A stretch of 10,171 bases of DNA from Acidimicrobiales bacterium (GCA_013044465.1 JABEUL010000268.1:1-10171); one strand, 5' to 3'; positions 1 to 7,018 are shown, counted from the first letter of the stretch. A program made the numbers and translations. The notes: generated by a model from the sequence alone, not told the origin.

Positions 1-20
1 TCATCTGTCATTACTTTCAA
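1..20 (-). CDS. possible first codons of a leftward gene running off the left edge
   Basis: On the minus strand a good Shine-Dalgarno tract, AAGAGGAG (positions 33 down to 26), is followed after five bases by TTG (20-18). The frame TTG-AAA-GTA-ATG-ACA-GAT then stays open to the window edge. A GTG at 23-21 lies too close to the tract, and the in-frame ATG at 11-9 lies 14 bases away, so TTG is the best-placed start; the exact start is undecided. Only six codons are visible, so the product is unknown. The gene would lie downstream of the glycosyltransferase gene, in the same direction. Confidence 0.3.
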
Positions 21-33
21 CACTACTCCTCTT

Positions 34-266
34 AATCAAAACCCCACAAAATTAACCCCAAGAACTTTCTCGTGCACCCGCAAACAACAATAAAGATAAT
101 GGCAAGTTAAAAACTAACTTAGACAATCATCACAAACGTGCTCCAAATATCTATGCAGGGATCTAAAGATCCTCTTCATATCCATTTATGTAGATTCTGG
201 CACCTTCTTATAATCCAGGCATGGAGTTTGGAAAGCAAAATGAGTATAAAGGAATTGCCGCCGTTA
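34..266. other. intergenic stretch with a 14-bp dyad
   Basis: I see no coding potential on either strand. It holds a short dyad, GGATCT-AA-AGATCC (159-172), and a weak AT-rich hairpin, AAGTTA-aaaac-TAACTT (104-120). Either could sit in the leader of the leftward gene at the edge, but neither is followed by a convincing U-tract. No confident promoter was found. Confidence 0.4.
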
Positions 267-1700
267 CTAGACTTCAACCGTCTCTGAATGCATCGGCTTA
301 TTTATCAAACTCTTTTTTTTAATTCGCGAAATGACCCCACCAACACCTACCGAGGCAAGTAAAGTCATCGGGACAAATGATGCTGCTAGCACTCTTGGAG
401 TGGCATATATAAAAATTAATATAGCGTAATTGCCAAGCGCCGCGCCTAATAACAGAGCAACTTTTTGGAGCTTCCCGTCCTTTCTCAGCAAAATAATTCC
501 ATATAATGCAGCGATAGTAGTTAGCCAAATAGAAATCGCATACGCATAGATTATCCATGGCCGCCAATTTTCAAAGTCTTTGACAAAATTAAATTGGTTG
601 GAACTATAGCTAACAAAATATTCACGACCAACTCTGTCAATTACCACAACTGGCCACCGACCAATATGGTGAAGAATGAAACTAGTCGCCTGATTCTGAT
701 CGAATGTCGATAAATCATGATGATATCTACGAGAAGCGGGGATATTGGCACCACTTGAATTAAATGCATTCCAACTTCCCGTTGATTGACCATAATATGT
801 GAACTGTGAATTTGAATCAGCTAGCGAAGAACCGCCATCAATAGAAACAATTGGGACGCCAAATTGTTTATATGTCAAAAACAGCCAGGGTGACATAATG
901 AGTAAGGTTGAACACAATATTATGCCCACGTGAAGAAGTTTTTCCTTTATATTCAATTCATATTTTCGGCCAATCATGTAAAACAGAATCGCCAAGATTA
1001 CAGCTCCAATTACCAAGGCCTCCCCCCTTGTCAGGATCATAAATGCAAGCGCTATCCCAATTAACAAGGCTCTTGGTTTAGTATGTTTTTTAACATAGAG
1101 AAAAATGGCTGCAATTAGCATTGCAAAAAAGAATTGCTCGATCGGCTCGGACATTGTACGCAAATCAAATCCAAAAAAACATGGACTTATGGCTGTGATA
1201 ATTCCGGCAATTATTCCAGGACCCTTCCCGAAAGCAAGTCGTGCCCCGATAGCCATTAAAACAGAAGTTAACGCTCCAATCAGGGCAACAAAATAGAGCA
1301 CATCGTTGACTGCTTTGAAGCCAAGTGAAATCGGAATCGCATAAACAAGTGGAGTCATCGGAGGATACTCTGCTGTAGTCACTGTGCATAGCTGAGTAGG
1401 TCTTATGCCGAATTGGTTTGCTTGTAAGTTGACTTGGCTTTTGAGTTGATTGCCTAGGACGGGATTGTTGAAATAGCTTTGTGCAATTGGAGCCATTTGG
1501 CCAGGCGAGAGTTCGGCCATGCAGCTAGGTTCGGTAAAAAAGTGACCTTCAGTTATTAAGTAGCCCTCTAGATAATAGTAGTAATTATCATTATTAATGC
1601 CGGTAGTCTGTTCAGAATCTTGCACGGCCAGAGTTAGTCGAAAAGCCATAGCTATGACAAAAATGATTAATACGATTATCCACCATCGTTTTCCGCTCAT
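267..1700 (-). CDS. polytopic membrane glycosyltransferase, GT-C / GT39 (PMT, ArnT-like) type
   Basis: This 477-residue integral membrane protein probably transfers a sugar from a polyprenyl-phosphate donor to a cell-envelope acceptor on the outer face of the membrane. TM1 (about 6-25) is followed by a long exterior loop with an acidic/aromatic motif, NNDNYYYYLEG (36-46), placed like the catalytic Asp loop of GT-C enzymes. A conserved EYPPMTPLVYAIP stretch (111-123) follows. Further helices lie near 130-155, 160-180, 186-203, 211-240, 257-276, 381-404, 412-434 and 437-458. SEPIEQFFF (184-192) and LTRGEALVI (223-231) match the family's SE-x-x and LTR-x-E patterns. A soluble loop (about 280-375) lies between helices. 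The ATG at 1700 has no Shine-Dalgarno but lies six bases after a TATACT box. An A8 run near the 3' end (minus strand of 313-320) is a possible slippage site. Fold assignment is fairly secure; donor and acceptor are unknown. Confidence 0.82.
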   Translation of the reverse strand: MSGKRWWIIVLIIFVIAMAFRLTLAVQDSEQTTGINNDNYYYYLEGYLITEGHFFTEPSCMAELSPGQMAPIAQSYFNNPVLGNQLKSQVNLQANQFGIRPTQLCTVTTAEYPPMTPLVYAIPISLGFKAVNDVLYFVALIGALTSVLMAIGARLAFGKGPGIIAGIITAISPCFFGFDLRTMSEPIEQFFFAMLIAAIFLYVKKHTKPRALLIGIALAFMILTRGEALVIGAVILAILFYMIGRKYELNIKEKLLHVGIILCSTLLIMSPWLFLTYKQFGVPIVSIDGGSSLADSNSQFTYYGQSTGSWNAFNSSGANIPASRRYHHDLSTFDQNQATSFILHHIGRWPVVVIDRVGREYFVSYSSNQFNFVKDFENWRPWIIYAYAISIWLTTIAALYGIILLRKDGKLQKVALLLGAALGNYAILIFIYATPRVLAASFVPMTLLASVGVGGVISRIKKKSLINKPMHSETVEV

Positions 1701-1706
1701 GGTGAC

Positions 1707-1712
1707 AGTATA
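1707..1712 (-). promoter_or_regulatory. -10 box of a leaderless promoter for the glycosyltransferase gene
   Basis: On the minus strand TATACT ends exactly six bases before the ATG at 1700, so the expected transcription start is the A of the start codon. No ribosome binding site is present, which fits leaderless translation. A poor -35 candidate, TTAAGT (1734-1729), lies 16 bases upstream. Confidence 0.45.
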
Positions 1713-1756
1713 TTAAATGCAACTGTGTACTTAATACTGCCAAGACTGGCCCTCAG

Positions 1757-1800
1757 CCCAATAACGGATTGCCCCCGTATTGGGTGGACCTCTTCTTTTT
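1757..1800 (+). terminator. hairpin with trailing T-rich tract
   Basis: CCCAATAACGG (1757-1767) pairs with CCGTATTGGG (1775-1784) as a ten-pair stem with one bulged A and a seven-base loop. On the plus strand it is followed about six bases later by the T-rich stretch TCTTCTTTTT (1791-1800). No rightward gene precedes it, so it may instead act on the minus strand as a leader or processing structure. Confidence 0.3.
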
Positions 1801-1813
1801 ATTAGATCAGTTC

Positions 1814-1839
1814 AAAAAAGCACGGCAAAGCCATTTTTT
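1814..1839. terminator. possible bidirectional terminator
   Basis: An A6 run (1814-1819) and a T6 run (1834-1839) flank a small GGC-AAA-GCC hairpin (1824-1832). This gives a U-tract after a stem in either direction. In the leftward direction it lies about 220 bases after the zinc-ribbon stop codon. The GC core is only three pairs, so it is weak. Confidence 0.28.
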
Positions 1840-2062
1840 AGACTCAATTAGTGAATCACATCCCATTTAGTCCACAATTTTACTGGATTTCCACCGGTTA
1901 ATCTTGCCTTGAATTACTATCCGTCATTGGCGAAATCAACATTGACTTTATTAACAGATACTAGTCAAGTGCAAAGTGATCCAAACTTAAGCAACTCTCC
2001 TGACACTTTTCTGCTAATACTGTGACTTGTTGGGCCAAAATATCAACCGTCAAACATACCCT

Positions 2063-2389
2063 TTAGTTTTCCTTATCTGGAAAACTTCCTAAGTCAGGCG
2101 GTACTGCCGAAGTTCCAGGCCTAACTTGGGTTAAAGGACTCTGTGGATGTGACCGCTCTGAATTAATTAACACCTCAGCATCCGCCTTAGATATTATTCT
2201 TCTCGAATTGCACATTGTGCATACAAGCGTATATTTCGTCGATACTGGAAAAACCGGCAAGAAAAATAGTGTGAAGTATCGCCTAATTCTATAAAGCGGA
2301 TTGGCAACTTGATTATTGCAACTTGGACAGTGGAAAACCATAACGATAATTTGACTGACTTTACTTCTAAAACCGAAAATAATAAGCAC
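2063..2389 (-). CDS. small zinc-ribbon domain protein
   Basis: This 108-residue protein opens with a hydrophobic MLIIFGFRSKV segment. It then has two CxxC knuckles, CPSC (21-24) and CTMC (57-60), 32 residues apart, around an aromatic/hydrophobic core RRYFTLFFLPVFPVS (36-50). This is the layout of the small bacterial zinc-ribbon family (start ~IIFG, FCPxC, RRWFTLFFIPVIP, CxxC) that is common in Actinobacteria. The four cysteines should bind one zinc ion. The C-terminal 40 residues are polar, rich in Pro and Ser, and probably disordered. The start is GTG (2389-2387), six bases after TATCTT. There is only a weak GGA upstream, so leaderless initiation is plausible. The gene lies alone between two intergenic regions of over 300 bases. 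Cellular role unknown; the family call is fairly firm. Confidence 0.75.
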   Translation of the reverse strand: MLIIFGFRSKVSQIIVMVFHCPSCNNQVANPLYRIRRYFTLFFLPVFPVSTKYTLVCTMCNSRRIISKADAEVLINSERSHPQSPLTQVRPGTSAVPPDLGSFPDKEN

Positions 2390-2782
2390 TGTTCCAAGAT
2401 ATCAGGAGTTCCACAAACTTGCAGGTTCGAAGCGTACTTTTTTAAACAACCAGATATATGCCACAGTCGTTAGTTCAAAGGGCTATCAATTTGCTCGATT
2501 CAAGGCATTTCGAACCTGGTTACTACACAGATCACCAAAGGATCACGGAATCTCCTTAATTACGCTTCGAGGATGCCAATTTTGCATTGGAGCGCCGCAT
2601 CGAATAAGGCAGACAATTCCCTTAGCTTGCTTCCAAGGCCTTCCTACTACGCATTTTCATAATCGGCAAACTGACTTCACTAAATATGGAAACTCTATAG
2701 CAAATTGACTCTTTCGATATTGTGACAGCTCATCCATTTTGTAAAACAATCAATTGCCTCACGGTTCTCAAGCTAACGCACT
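2390..2782. other. intergenic region with a family of CGAA-centred inverted repeats
   Basis: No credible coding sequence on either strand. The 15-mer CAGGTTCGAAGCGTA (2422-2436) has its first ten bases inverted at 2509-2518 (TTCGAACCTG) and its last ten inverted at 2561-2570 (TACGCTTCGA). A small hairpin, CCAAT-tttgc-ATTGG (2576-2590), follows. I see no clear rho-independent terminator after the long surface-protein gene that ends at 2783. Confidence 0.4.
2396..2401 (-). promoter_or_regulatory. -10 box of a leaderless promoter for the zinc-ribbon gene
   Basis: TATCTT on the minus strand ends six bases before the GTG at 2389, the same geometry as at the glycosyltransferase gene. No recognisable -35 lies 16-19 bases further upstream. 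Confidence 0.4.
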
Positions 2783-5767
2783 TTACTTTAAACTTCTCCT
2801 CTTCGACAATATAAGAATTACAAATAGTACTCCTAATCCCCCGAGGCCGATGGCCACGGCAACTAAGATAATTCCTAAATCATTACCTGCGCTTGTGGCG
2901 GATCCATTAACAGTATTGGGAAGTGCTGTTTTTTTGACTCCCCCAGGGTTCTGTGAGTTCGAATTGGATCCACCAGAGGTAGTCGCGGGAGCTGTCGAAC
3001 CGGCCGATACAATGCTATTCGACCCAATAATTGAAGAAGATCGTGAACTGGTCTGGTTAACCACAGAACTCCCAGTCACACTTAATGCTACTGCAGTTCG
3101 ATTCGCTGGCGAGATGAAGCCAACCGTGCCACCATTTATTTCCTCATAGGTCCCGACAATAACGCAATCGGTAGCAGTCGAGCAACTGATAGATGATCCA
3201 ATATACGATCCCGGGGCTCTATCGGCTACTGAGCCTGGAAGCGATACTTGAGTCGCATACATTGAAGTCCCCTTGATAGTGACTAACTCTTCTTGGATAT
3301 TCCCAGCAGAATCGGTATATGTACCTACTGCATAACAAGTTCCAGAGTCTGTGCACGAAACTGAAGTTAGACCATTGCCGCTATTAATAATCTGAGGGAA
3401 ACTTCCGTAACCCATAATTGCTTTGGTCGGCACTGCGTTAGCTGGTTGTGGTGGAGAAAGTATAACCCAAGTTGAATTGACTTCCTCAATCACAACGCTT
3501 AATACAAGGTCATTATTAGACACATAAGTTCCAACCAATATGCAAGACCCGCCGACACTGCAGTCCATTGAAAACATTTGGAAAGAGCTACTCTTTAACA
3601 CTGCCTCAGTTAGATTGGTTGGATTTAAATTTACCTTTGACAAACTGGAACCAGATTGAACATACATTGTTGGATTACTAGTTACAAAGTTACCTCCATA
3701 CGTCGACATTATACAGTTGTTCAATTTGGAACATGACATTGAGTCACTGTTTACGTTTTCCAACATGACACTCTTATTCCACGTTGAATTTTCATAGTCT
3801 TCAAGGAGAAGGTACCCGGAATTCTGTCCGTCAACAACTAACATCACTTCACAGTCATTGACACCCTGACAATATATTTTCGATCCTATTTGATTTAAAG
3901 TAAGGTCTGGCGAAATCGGAACCAACTGCACGCTTAAATTTCCTGTGGTGTCAGTAATCAAATATGCCACGCCAACATATTCTGTAGCTATTTGGGCCAC
4001 TATGTAACACGTTAAGCCACTGAGGCAAGTAGGGTGGGAATAACTTATACCTTGATTTTGCGGATCTAGCGCTGACGGGGTTTGTGGTATTTGCGATTGC
4101 CACACTCCATTTACCTCTGTACAAAGTATTGGGCCAGTATTCCCGTCATTCGATACCGCAAGACAATCTGAACCGCTAGAGCATGAAATTGAATAAAGAG
4201 GTGGATTGGGATTGATCTTATTCGGATCATTTTGGCCAAATGCAATTGTTATAGGAGGAATTTCTGTTCCCGTCCACGTCCCATTGCTTTCAGTCTCTAC
4301 TAGCCCAACATTCAGACCATCTGAATCAAGGTAAGATCCAACGGCAGTGCAATTGCCTGCACTTGGGCAGCTAATATCGGTTATGAGTACGTTTATAGTC
4401 AGTTCGTAGCCCGGAGGAATTGGGACTGGCTGAAGGCTTCTTACTCCGTTAAGTTCATTAACAATGGTTGCCGTATCCACTGCGCCTAAAGTGCCAGTAA
4501 ACCCATTGACAAATATCAAGCAATTCAAGTAACTCACACATGAATTTGATGCAGAATTCAAGTTTGGATATGAACCTGTAGGAGTCTGGCTCGGCATTGC
4601 AATAGTAAAGGCAGCTGTTGTAGTTTCACTTACGTCCATGCCCTCAAGTGATAAATCATTGGAACCATTTACTGAAGATAAACCCACCACCTGGCAGAAT
4701 GGATTTAGCAGACTTGGAGCACATGACACATCAGATGTTGTATCAGTACCCACTAAGGGCTCATAATTGTATGCCAGCCATTTACCGTCATTAAATTCGA
4801 CGAGTAATGAAGTTCTGCTAGTGCCATTTACAATTTGTCCGAGGCCTACGCAAAATGCAATATTTGAGCAAGATATTTGCTGTACAAGCTCGTTGGCATT
4901 TGCACTCATTGACGACGGTGTCGCAGCCAGGGTTTGGGTAATCCCACTTGGTGTGACTGACAGGAAAAACGATCTCTCGGCCACTTCTGTACTGGTAATT
5001 TGCGATTCAAAATAGCCGCTTAAAAGGCAATAAGTGCTAGTAGGACACGTAGAATCTTCAATGGATGCATTTCCACTAATGTAGCTACTCCGAAACCCTA
5101 CAGCATCCGAAGACCAAGAAGTACCGTTAAATTGGTCTATTACCACTTGGCAGGGCCTCGGACACATACCAGATCCACTGGGAGCCTGCGGTGCAAGTGG
5201 ATCAATATACATCCCGGCGACAAAGCACAACGTGGCACTAGGGCATGATGCAACTTGCGGAAATGTTGCTCCCCCTGGCACAGTGACATTTCCTGGATTC
5301 GGAGCGACAGCACGCTGCCAAACTCCGTTTGCCTCCGAGTCTAAGACAAAGGGAACAGAGCTAAGTGGACCTATGTAAGATTCTATACCCACACAGTTGT
5401 CAATGTTGTAACAAGATAGATTGAAAGTTGAAGCATAGTTACCAGAAGACGAGGTGGTAATTACATTACCTAGCGGGGGTGTTGGAAAACCACTTTTCCA
5501 GGTGCCTCCAATGTTACTCAGCATTAGCGTATTACCTTCAGGCATCGAAAATGTACTCTCAGGCAAGTATCCATTAATTGTGCCGGTTGTTATACATTGG
5601 CTTGCTGATGCACAGAATAATGAATCGAAAGTTATGGAACTTACTACAAATCCGGGTCCGTAAACAGAGTTCGGAATTACATAACTTGTCCAGATGCCAT
5701 TGGACTCAGTTGCAAATACAACTTGGGGAGTTGAGGTACCAGTGTTCAATGGAGTTTCACCTGCCAA
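2783..5767 (-). CDS. secreted Cys-pair repeat (beta-propeller-like) surface protein, main part, out of frame with its signal peptide
   Basis: The 994 residues consist of 15 repeats of about 46-69 residues. Each holds a cysteine pair, nearly always C-x5-C, in contexts like SCPSAGNCTAVGSY. First cysteines lie at 52, 119, 175, 241, 300, 349, 410, 467, 529, 581, 633, 679, 736, 805 and 862. Many repeats also carry an E-x-N-G-x-W strand, as in ESNGIW (21-26) and ESNGTW (493-498). This matches extracellular actinobacterial repeat proteins thought to form propeller blades stapled by disulfides. A Ser/Thr/Asn-rich linker (about 900-940), LPNTV (949-953), one TM helix (about 964-987) and a basic KRRSLK tail anchor it in the membrane with the repeats outside. 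The frame opens just after an in-frame TAG. The only start is TTG (5767-5765), without a Shine-Dalgarno or signal peptide, so independent translation is unlikely. It is really the body of the gene starting at 5969, and a frameshift separates the two. Ligand or role unknown. Confidence 0.72.
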   Translation of the reverse strand: MAGETPLNTGTSTPQVVFATESNGIWTSYVIPNSVYGPGFVVSSITFDSLFCASASQCITTGTINGYLPESTFSMPEGNTLMLSNIGGTWKSGFPTPPLGNVITTSSSGNYASTFNLSCYNIDNCVGIESYIGPLSSVPFVLDSEANGVWQRAVAPNPGNVTVPGGATFPQVASCPSATLCFVAGMYIDPLAPQAPSGSGMCPRPCQVVIDQFNGTSWSSDAVGFRSSYISGNASIEDSTCPTSTYCLLSGYFESQITSTEVAERSFFLSVTPSGITQTLAATPSSMSANANELVQQISCSNIAFCVGLGQIVNGTSRTSLLVEFNDGKWLAYNYEPLVGTDTTSDVSCAPSLLNPFCQVVGLSSVNGSNDLSLEGMDVSETTTAAFTIAMPSQTPTGSYPNLNSASNSCVSYLNCLIFVNGFTGTLGAVDTATIVNELNGVRSLQPVPIPPGYELTINVLITDISCPSAGNCTAVGSYLDSDGLNVGLVETESNGTWTGTEIPPITIAFGQNDPNKINPNPPLYSISCSSGSDCLAVSNDGNTGPILCTEVNGVWQSQIPQTPSALDPQNQGISYSHPTCLSGLTCYIVAQIATEYVGVAYLITDTTGNLSVQLVPISPDLTLNQIGSKIYCQGVNDCEVMLVVDGQNSGYLLLEDYENSTWNKSVMLENVNSDSMSCSKLNNCIMSTYGGNFVTSNPTMYVQSGSSLSKVNLNPTNLTEAVLKSSSFQMFSMDCSVGGSCILVGTYVSNNDLVLSVVIEEVNSTWVILSPPQPANAVPTKAIMGYGSFPQIINSGNGLTSVSCTDSGTCYAVGTYTDSAGNIQEELVTIKGTSMYATQVSLPGSVADRAPGSYIGSSISCSTATDCVIVGTYEEINGGTVGFISPANRTAVALSVTGSSVVNQTSSRSSSIIGSNSIVSAGSTAPATTSGGSNSNSQNPGGVKKTALPNTVNGSATSAGNDLGIILVAVAIGLGGLGVLFVILILSKRRSLK

Positions 5768-5791
5768 TTGCTACACAGTTGGCAGGTGAAA
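5755..5791. repeat. perfect 13-bp inverted repeat at the frame break
   Basis: TTTCACCTGCCAA (5755-5767) and TTGGCAGGTGAAA (5779-5791) are exact inverse complements around an 11-base loop (5768-5778). The structure covers the TGA stop of the signal-peptide frame and the first codons of the 994-codon frame. No U-tract follows, and it lies inside coding sequence, so it is not an ordinary terminator. Confidence 0.9.
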
Positions 5792-5969
5792 AGCAATAAG
5801 GAATCTGCAGCAAGATATTAGGGCCAACTCCTGCATTTGCAGGGAGCGGAGCGGCAGATGAAGTCAGAACTGTTTGCCCCATCGCCCTTTGGTTAACGCT
5901 TAATTCCAAAATCGGGACAAATAGCACCAACAATATTAGAACTGCACCAAATGCTTTAACTATTTTCAT
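5757..5969 (-). CDS. N-terminal fragment (signal peptide and first half-repeat) of the frameshifted surface protein
   Basis: These 70 codons give a classic Sec signal peptide: MKIVK, a hydrophobic core (about 6-21) and a likely cut after AMG (31). The mature part ends in CFSPANCVAIG, the first Cys-pair blade of the same repeat type as the downstream 994-codon frame. AGG and the TGA stop (5759-5757) then follow. A one-base skip after GGC rejoins the long frame as ...CVAIGGETPLNTG, so both pieces were one gene of about 1,065 residues. The ATG at 5969 has a modest AGGG (5982-5979) nine bases upstream. The break lies in the right arm of a perfect 13-bp inverted repeat. It may be a true mutation (pseudogene), a programmed shift or an assembly error. 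Confidence 0.7.
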   Translation of the reverse strand: MKIVKAFGAVLILLVLFVPILELSVNQRAMGQTVLTSSAAPLPANAGVGPNILLQIPYCFSPANCVAIGR

Positions 5970-6051
5970 AAATAAATACCCTGATCATGAACGATTAAGT
6001 ACCATTCTACCTGATGAACCTAGCAATTACCCACTGATCAAAGAAATTACT

Positions 6052-6065
6052 TTGTTCTAGAACAA
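6052..6065. promoter_or_regulatory. perfect 14-bp palindrome, operator candidate
   Basis: TTGTTCTAGAACAA is fully self-complementary. It lies between the two divergent genes, about 83 bases from the leftward start and 228 from the rightward one. That is a usual place for a dimeric repressor or activator site. The regulator is unknown, and one such palindrome per 10 kb would not be surprising by chance. Confidence 0.35.
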
Positions 6066-6254
6066 GTACCCTTAGACGACTTTCAATTATTTTAAATTTT
6101 CCGTATGCCAAATAGGAATGATTCAAAAATTGATCCATATTTCACGTCCAAAAGCACTAAGTCACGCTGCCAATATAGTGAGCTCCATGAATTGGTGACG
6201 CGCATTTTAGAGGAAGCATTTCGAATGTAATCTTTAAATAGCTAGAAACTGGAT

Positions 6255-6284
6255 TCGACAACTTCGTCCTAAGGTTGTTAGGCT
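6255..6284 (+). promoter_or_regulatory. possible promoter of the six-TM protein gene
   Basis: TCGACA (6255-6260) and TAGGCT (6279-6284) are separated by 18 bases. The second box ends eight bases before the ATG at 6293, and no good Shine-Dalgarno lies in between. This suggests a very short leader or none. The -10 match is weak. Confidence 0.25.
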
Positions 6285-6292
6285 AATTCTCG

Positions 6293-6937
6293 ATGCTAGC
6301 CACACTGACTCATGCAACACTTGTTGCCCAACACATGCTCCGAAATTCATCAAACTTTGAATGGTCAACAATCGCTTTTCTGGGAATTGCACTATACATT
6401 TACACTATAGAAATTGAACATCGAAGATTGCCTGTAGTATTTGCCGGCTTGGCACTTTGGCTAATGGACTGGTTCAATGAGCTTGTCAATAGTGCAATTC
6501 TCCATATTTCGCATCATGCTGCTCTGTGGACGGTTACTGGTCATACCAGCTATTTGATTCTCATAGGCCTATCAATAGAGATCTCGTTCTTTTTCTTAAT
6601 TGCGGGCATTCCCTTTGTCAAGTCGCTTCCAAAGGATCCTAAGCAACGCATTCTTGGCATTCCTAACAGGATTTTATTCGTAACTTTATTTTCCTTGATG
6701 TCGGTAGGTGTAGAAATATTGCTTCATGCAATCGGAGTGCTTAACTGGGCTTATTGGTGGTGGAATGTTCCATTTGTCCCTCTAATTGTAATTTTTGGTT
6801 ACGCAACATTTTATGGAGTTGCAGCGTGGGTATTCGATATGGGAACAAACCATAAAAAGCAGATTTCGGTTGTTGTCGCTTTAGCCCTAATTGATGCTGT
6901 ACTCGCTGTCTGTTTTGGACTCGCAGGTTGGCTTTAA
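6293..6937 (+). CDS. six-TM integral membrane protein of unknown function
   Basis: The 214 residues form about six helices (roughly 23-39, 47-70, 86-108, 126-147, 159-181 and 190-213) with short connecting loops. There is no sizeable soluble domain. Polar or charged residues in or next to helices stand out: WLMDWFNELVN (56-66), HISHH (71-75), TGHTSY (82-87), IEIS (95-98) and VEILLHAIG (140-148). WAYWWWNVPFVP (152-163) is an aromatic belt before helix 5. Buried Glu, Asp and His residues could bind a cofactor or mediate transport or catalysis, but I do not recognise the family. It is the only complete rightward gene here. It diverges from the surface-protein gene and converges on the arabinofuranosidase gene, whose stop codon is 81 bases away. 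The coding call is strong; the function is open. Confidence 0.75.
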   Translation: MLATLTHATLVAQHMLRNSSNFEWSTIAFLGIALYIYTIEIEHRRLPVVFAGLALWLMDWFNELVNSAILHISHHAALWTVTGHTSYLILIGLSIEISFFFLIAGIPFVKSLPKDPKQRILGIPNRILFVTLFSLMSVGVEILLHAIGVLNWAYWWWNVPFVPLIVIFGYATFYGVAAWVFDMGTNHKKQISVVVALALIDAVLAVCFGLAGWL

Positions 6938-7018
6938 TAGTTTCTCGATGTTAAGCAAAGGCTTCTATTTGCCTCCGCAATTCACATGGGATCAATTTAA
7001 ATTCATCTACCACTTTGA

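Larger units (their letters stand above)
1701..2062. other. intergenic region with several hairpins, no gene seen
   Basis: No frame on either strand reads as protein. Besides the -10 box at the left end, it contains two terminator-like hairpins (1757-1800 and 1814-1839). It also has a 6-bp inverted repeat, TTGACT ... AGTCAA (1942-1947 and 1963-1968), with a 15-base loop. The structures probably end transcription of the zinc-ribbon gene and insulate the glycosyltransferase promoter. Confidence 0.45.
5970..6292. other. divergent intergenic region
   Basis: It separates the leftward surface-protein gene from the rightward membrane-protein gene, so both promoters should lie here. No frame looks coding. 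Visible elements are a TAGAAT -10-like box on the minus strand (6009-6004) without a clear -35, the 14-bp palindrome at 6052-6065, two TGATCAG copies in the leftward direction (near 5981-5987 and 6033-6039) and a possible rightward promoter at 6255-6284. Confidence 0.45.

Noticed and set aside
313..320. A8/T8 run near the 3' end of the glycosyltransferase gene as a phase-variation tract
   Set aside because: It affects only about the last 17 residues, after the final helix, so slippage would hardly change the enzyme.
2194..2397. Leftward frame of 67 codons
   Set aside because: Different frame over the zinc-ribbon gene, which has the clear four-cysteine motif.
2422..2520. GGTTCGAA sequences resembling tRNA T-arms on both strands
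   Set aside because: The five-base stems do not pair and no D-arm, anticodon arm or acceptor stem can be built around them.
2544..2557. AAGGAG with a GTG five bases on (leftward), like a leader peptide
   Set aside because: The frame ends after four codons and no attenuator hairpin or related gene follows.
2754..3149. Rightward frame of 131 codons
   Set aside because: Antisense to the Ser/Thr-rich linker and membrane anchor of the surface protein; proline-rich shadow.
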